In this document: one piece after another, positions 4,969 to 6,582 of the stretch
Position numbering within the stretch: the stretch's first letter is position 1
How the letters are laid out: each line of letters starts with the position of its first letter
Source of the DNA: Lachnospiraceae bacterium
GTDB lineage: Bacteria; Bacillota; Clostridia; Lachnospirales; Lachnospiraceae
Direction of reading: 5' to 3'
NCBI GenBank assembly: GCA_024691065.1
Contig: JAILOA010000038.1
Location: 1 to 6,582, forward strand
Length of the DNA stretch: 6,582 nt
Translations under genes and position numbers: made by a program
Notes under the pieces: generated by a model
Told to the model about the DNA's origin: nothing
Seen by the model: only the letters and a program-made list of their open reading frames with translations
Databases searched by the model: none

Positions 4969-6582
4969 ATGAGTAATAATAAAGGGAAAAACAACAATAA
5001 GAAGGTTGCTAATACGGCTAAGAGTAATGCCGGGAATAATGCAAATAAGAATAACACAAACAAGAATAACACAAACAAGAATAACACAAACAGGAATAAC
5101 ACAAACAAGAATAACACATCTAAGAATAATACAACCGGGACTAATTCGGTAAATAAGAATTCTTCAAATAACAAAAATTATGGAAGAAATAAAGCTAAAA
5201 ATGCCCAACCAAGTGAGAAGAAGTATTCATTTTTTGCACTTGTACCGATTATTGCTTTACTTTCATTTATTCCGCTCATTGCTTATAATAAAACATATGA
5301 GACAGGATTAACCAAGTATGACTGGTATACAAGCCATGAGGCATCTACCGATTTCTTCTTGTATTGGAAGATGGTCTGGATAATCGTAGCTGTGGCATAT
5401 ATGGTTATTTCGGTATTTGTATTGTGGTTCTTTGCGGAGGAAAAGTTATTTAAGGCAAAGATACTTATTCCGGCTGCTGTTTATGGTGTTATTTCATTTA
5501 TTTCAGCCTTTACATCTATTGATTCACATTACTCATTTAGCGGAATTTTCGAGCAATTCGAGCCGGTTTGGGTATTGGTAGGGTATATGATAATGCTTTA
5601 CTACACGGCTATGATGTGTCAGAGGGTGAATTCCGTGGAACGTCTTCTAAAATGGTTCGTTGTAGGTATTACACTTATGGTTTTACTGGGAATGACCCAG
5701 GTTTTAAAGATGGACTTCTTTAGAACTCCAACCGGTAACTGGTATATGACACACAATTCCGATGCCGGATTGCAGTTTAACTTTGAACTCGGACGTCCGT
5801 ATTTGACAGTTTATAATCCAAACTATATAGGTTTTTATGCTGCACTTGTTGTACCTGTACTTATTTCGCTTGCATTTGCTGTAAAAACCATATGGAAAAA
5901 GGCTTTATATATTGTGCTTGCATTGTGTTCATTTGCAATTCTTTTTGCATCTCAGTCCCGTGCAGGTATCGTATGTCTCGTATTTTCATTGATTGTAATG
6001 ATTCTTTGTGCCAGAAAGCTTATTTTCTCGAATAAGAAAACAGCCATCGGCGGAATTGTGGCAATTGCGGTAGTAATAGTAGCATTTATAGGTGTAAATG
6101 CTGCCAGCGGAAATGTACTTATGACCCGTCTTAAAGAAATGTTCAATACCGCTGATGAGTATCACGCACTTAAGAGTATTGACACAGGTGACGGTGCCGT
6201 AACCATTACTTACAATGAAGATGTTTTAAATGTACAGATATTGGCTGATGAAGAAGGCAACAGATATCTTAATTTCTTTGATGCGAGCGGAGAACAGGTA
6301 GCTTCGGAAAATGGAACGATTACAGATCCACGTTTTCCGTTTACATACAGTTTTGATCCGAATAATGTTTATTTCGGAGTAACCATTGAAGGTATTGAAT
6401 ATAAATTTACCAATTCACCTTCGGCATTGAGCAGTAAATATACTGCAGAGGATGATACCTCATATTATTACTATTCCGGCGGGGAGGTTATGTTTAAACT
6501 GGTTCCTCATAAGGAAACCGTACCATTCCTCGGAACACATTATCATTTCGCTAATATGCGTGGATTTATCTGGGCAAGGACA
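4969..6582 (+). CDS. O-antigen ligase/Wzy-like membrane protein (3' partial)
   Basis: An open frame of 538 codons runs to the window edge without a stop, so the C-terminus is missing. Residues 1-85 are a basic, Asn-rich cytoplasmic tail (about 34 Asn, net charge about +17) holding six NKNNT-like pentapeptides (26-55). About nine transmembrane helices follow (roughly 88-106, 132-155, 165-183, 199-216, 229-246, 284-305, 312-327, 332-348, 359-377). Motifs typical of the O-antigen ligase/polymerase superfamily (PF04932-type) are YNPNYIGFYAAL (282-293), SQSRAG (328-333) and, in the large outer loop, RGFIW (531-535). A beta-rich stretch of about 125 residues (403-528) sits between the last helix and RGFIW. 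The family transfers or polymerises lipid-linked glycans at the outer membrane face. In a Gram-positive cell, capsule or other cell-wall glycan is the likely substrate, but this is inferred. It lies 38 bases after the DUF5711-like gene, probably in one operon. Confidence 0.8.
   Translation, partial: MSNNKGKNNNKKVANTAKSNAGNNANKNNTNKNNTNKNNTNRNNTNKNNTSKNNTTGTNSVNKNSSNNKNYGRNKAKNAQPSEKKYSFFALVPIIALLSFIPLIAYNKTYETGLTKYDWYTSHEASTDFFLYWKMVWIIVAVAYMVISVFVLWFFAEEKLFKAKILIPAAVYGVISFISAFTSIDSHYSFSGIFEQFEPVWVLVGYMIMLYYTAMMCQRVNSVERLLKWFVVGITLMVLLGMTQVLKMDFFRTPTGNWYMTHNSDAGLQFNFELGRPYLTVYNPNYIGFYAALVVPVLISLAFAVKTIWKKALYIVLALCSFAILFASQSRAGIVCLVFSLIVMILCARKLIFSNKKTAIGGIVAIAVVIVAFIGVNAASGNVLMTRLKEMFNTADEYHALKSIDTGDGAVTITYNEDVLNVQILADEEGNRYLNFFDASGEQVASENGTITDPRFPFTYSFDPNNVYFGVTIEGIEYKFTNSPSALSSKYTAEDDTSYYYYSGGEVMFKLVPHKETVPFLGTHYHFANMRGFIWART
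5044..5133 (+). repeat. Six 15-bp in-frame tandem repeats (NKNNT)
   Basis: Six 15-bp units run 5044-5133 with consensus AACAAGAATAACACA. The middle four differ by a single base (AAG to AGG in unit 4); the first and last units are more diverged. They encode Asn-Lys-Asn-Asn-Thr-type pentapeptides. Because 15 is a multiple of three, gain or loss of units would change tail length without breaking the frame. The near identity of the middle units suggests recent expansion. Confidence 0.9.

Noticed and set aside
4944..5174. Minus-strand 76-codon frame encoding a Leu/Phe/Val-rich repetitive peptide
   Set aside because: It is the antisense shadow of the Asn/Lys-rich 15-bp repeats. There is no independent sign of expression, and the + strand frame is part of a long conserved gene.

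Overview
The window looks like a low-to-moderate GC Firmicutes chromosome, most likely Clostridia and probably Lachnospiraceae. The basis is the DnaX, YbaB and RecR sequence style, the clear Shine-Dalgarno sites, and a membrane protein that I recognise as resembling the DUF5711 family of that group. This placement comes from remembered family features, not a search. All genes lie on the + strand.

Layout: positions 1-117 are leader sequence with a strong hairpin. dnaX (118-1737) encodes the DNA polymerase III clamp-loader subunit. A 405-base AT-rich gap (1738-2142) follows, holding three 50-bp degenerate tandem repeats, a good sigma-A-type promoter and a potentially structured leader. Then come ybaB/ebfC (2143-2502, nucleoid-associated protein), a 100-base gap with two 38-bp tandem repeats, and recR (2603-3199, recombination mediator). 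Next, 33 bases later, is a single-pass membrane protein with a very acidic cytoplasmic tail and a DUF5711-like outer domain (3233-4930). Last, 38 bases later, is a multi-spanning O-antigen ligase/Wzy-like protein (4969 onward) that runs off the window with no stop codon.

How they fit together: dnaX-ybaB-recR is the classic replication and recombination-repair cluster. The two envelope genes follow recR at spacings suggesting one transcript, although they have no obvious link to DNA repair. Their predicted cytoplasmic tails are oppositely charged (about -58 and +17), so a physical partnership is a testable idea.

The most interesting signal is inside dnaX. An A AAA AAG slippery heptamer sits in the correct register, with a purine-rich Shine-Dalgarno-like stretch about 10 nt upstream and a -1-frame stop four codons later. 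This is the arrangement used by E. coli dnaX to make the short gamma subunit, and it predicts a 427-residue gamma-like product here. The second theme is a degenerate intergenic repeat family that seems to occur in both gaps flanking ybaB.
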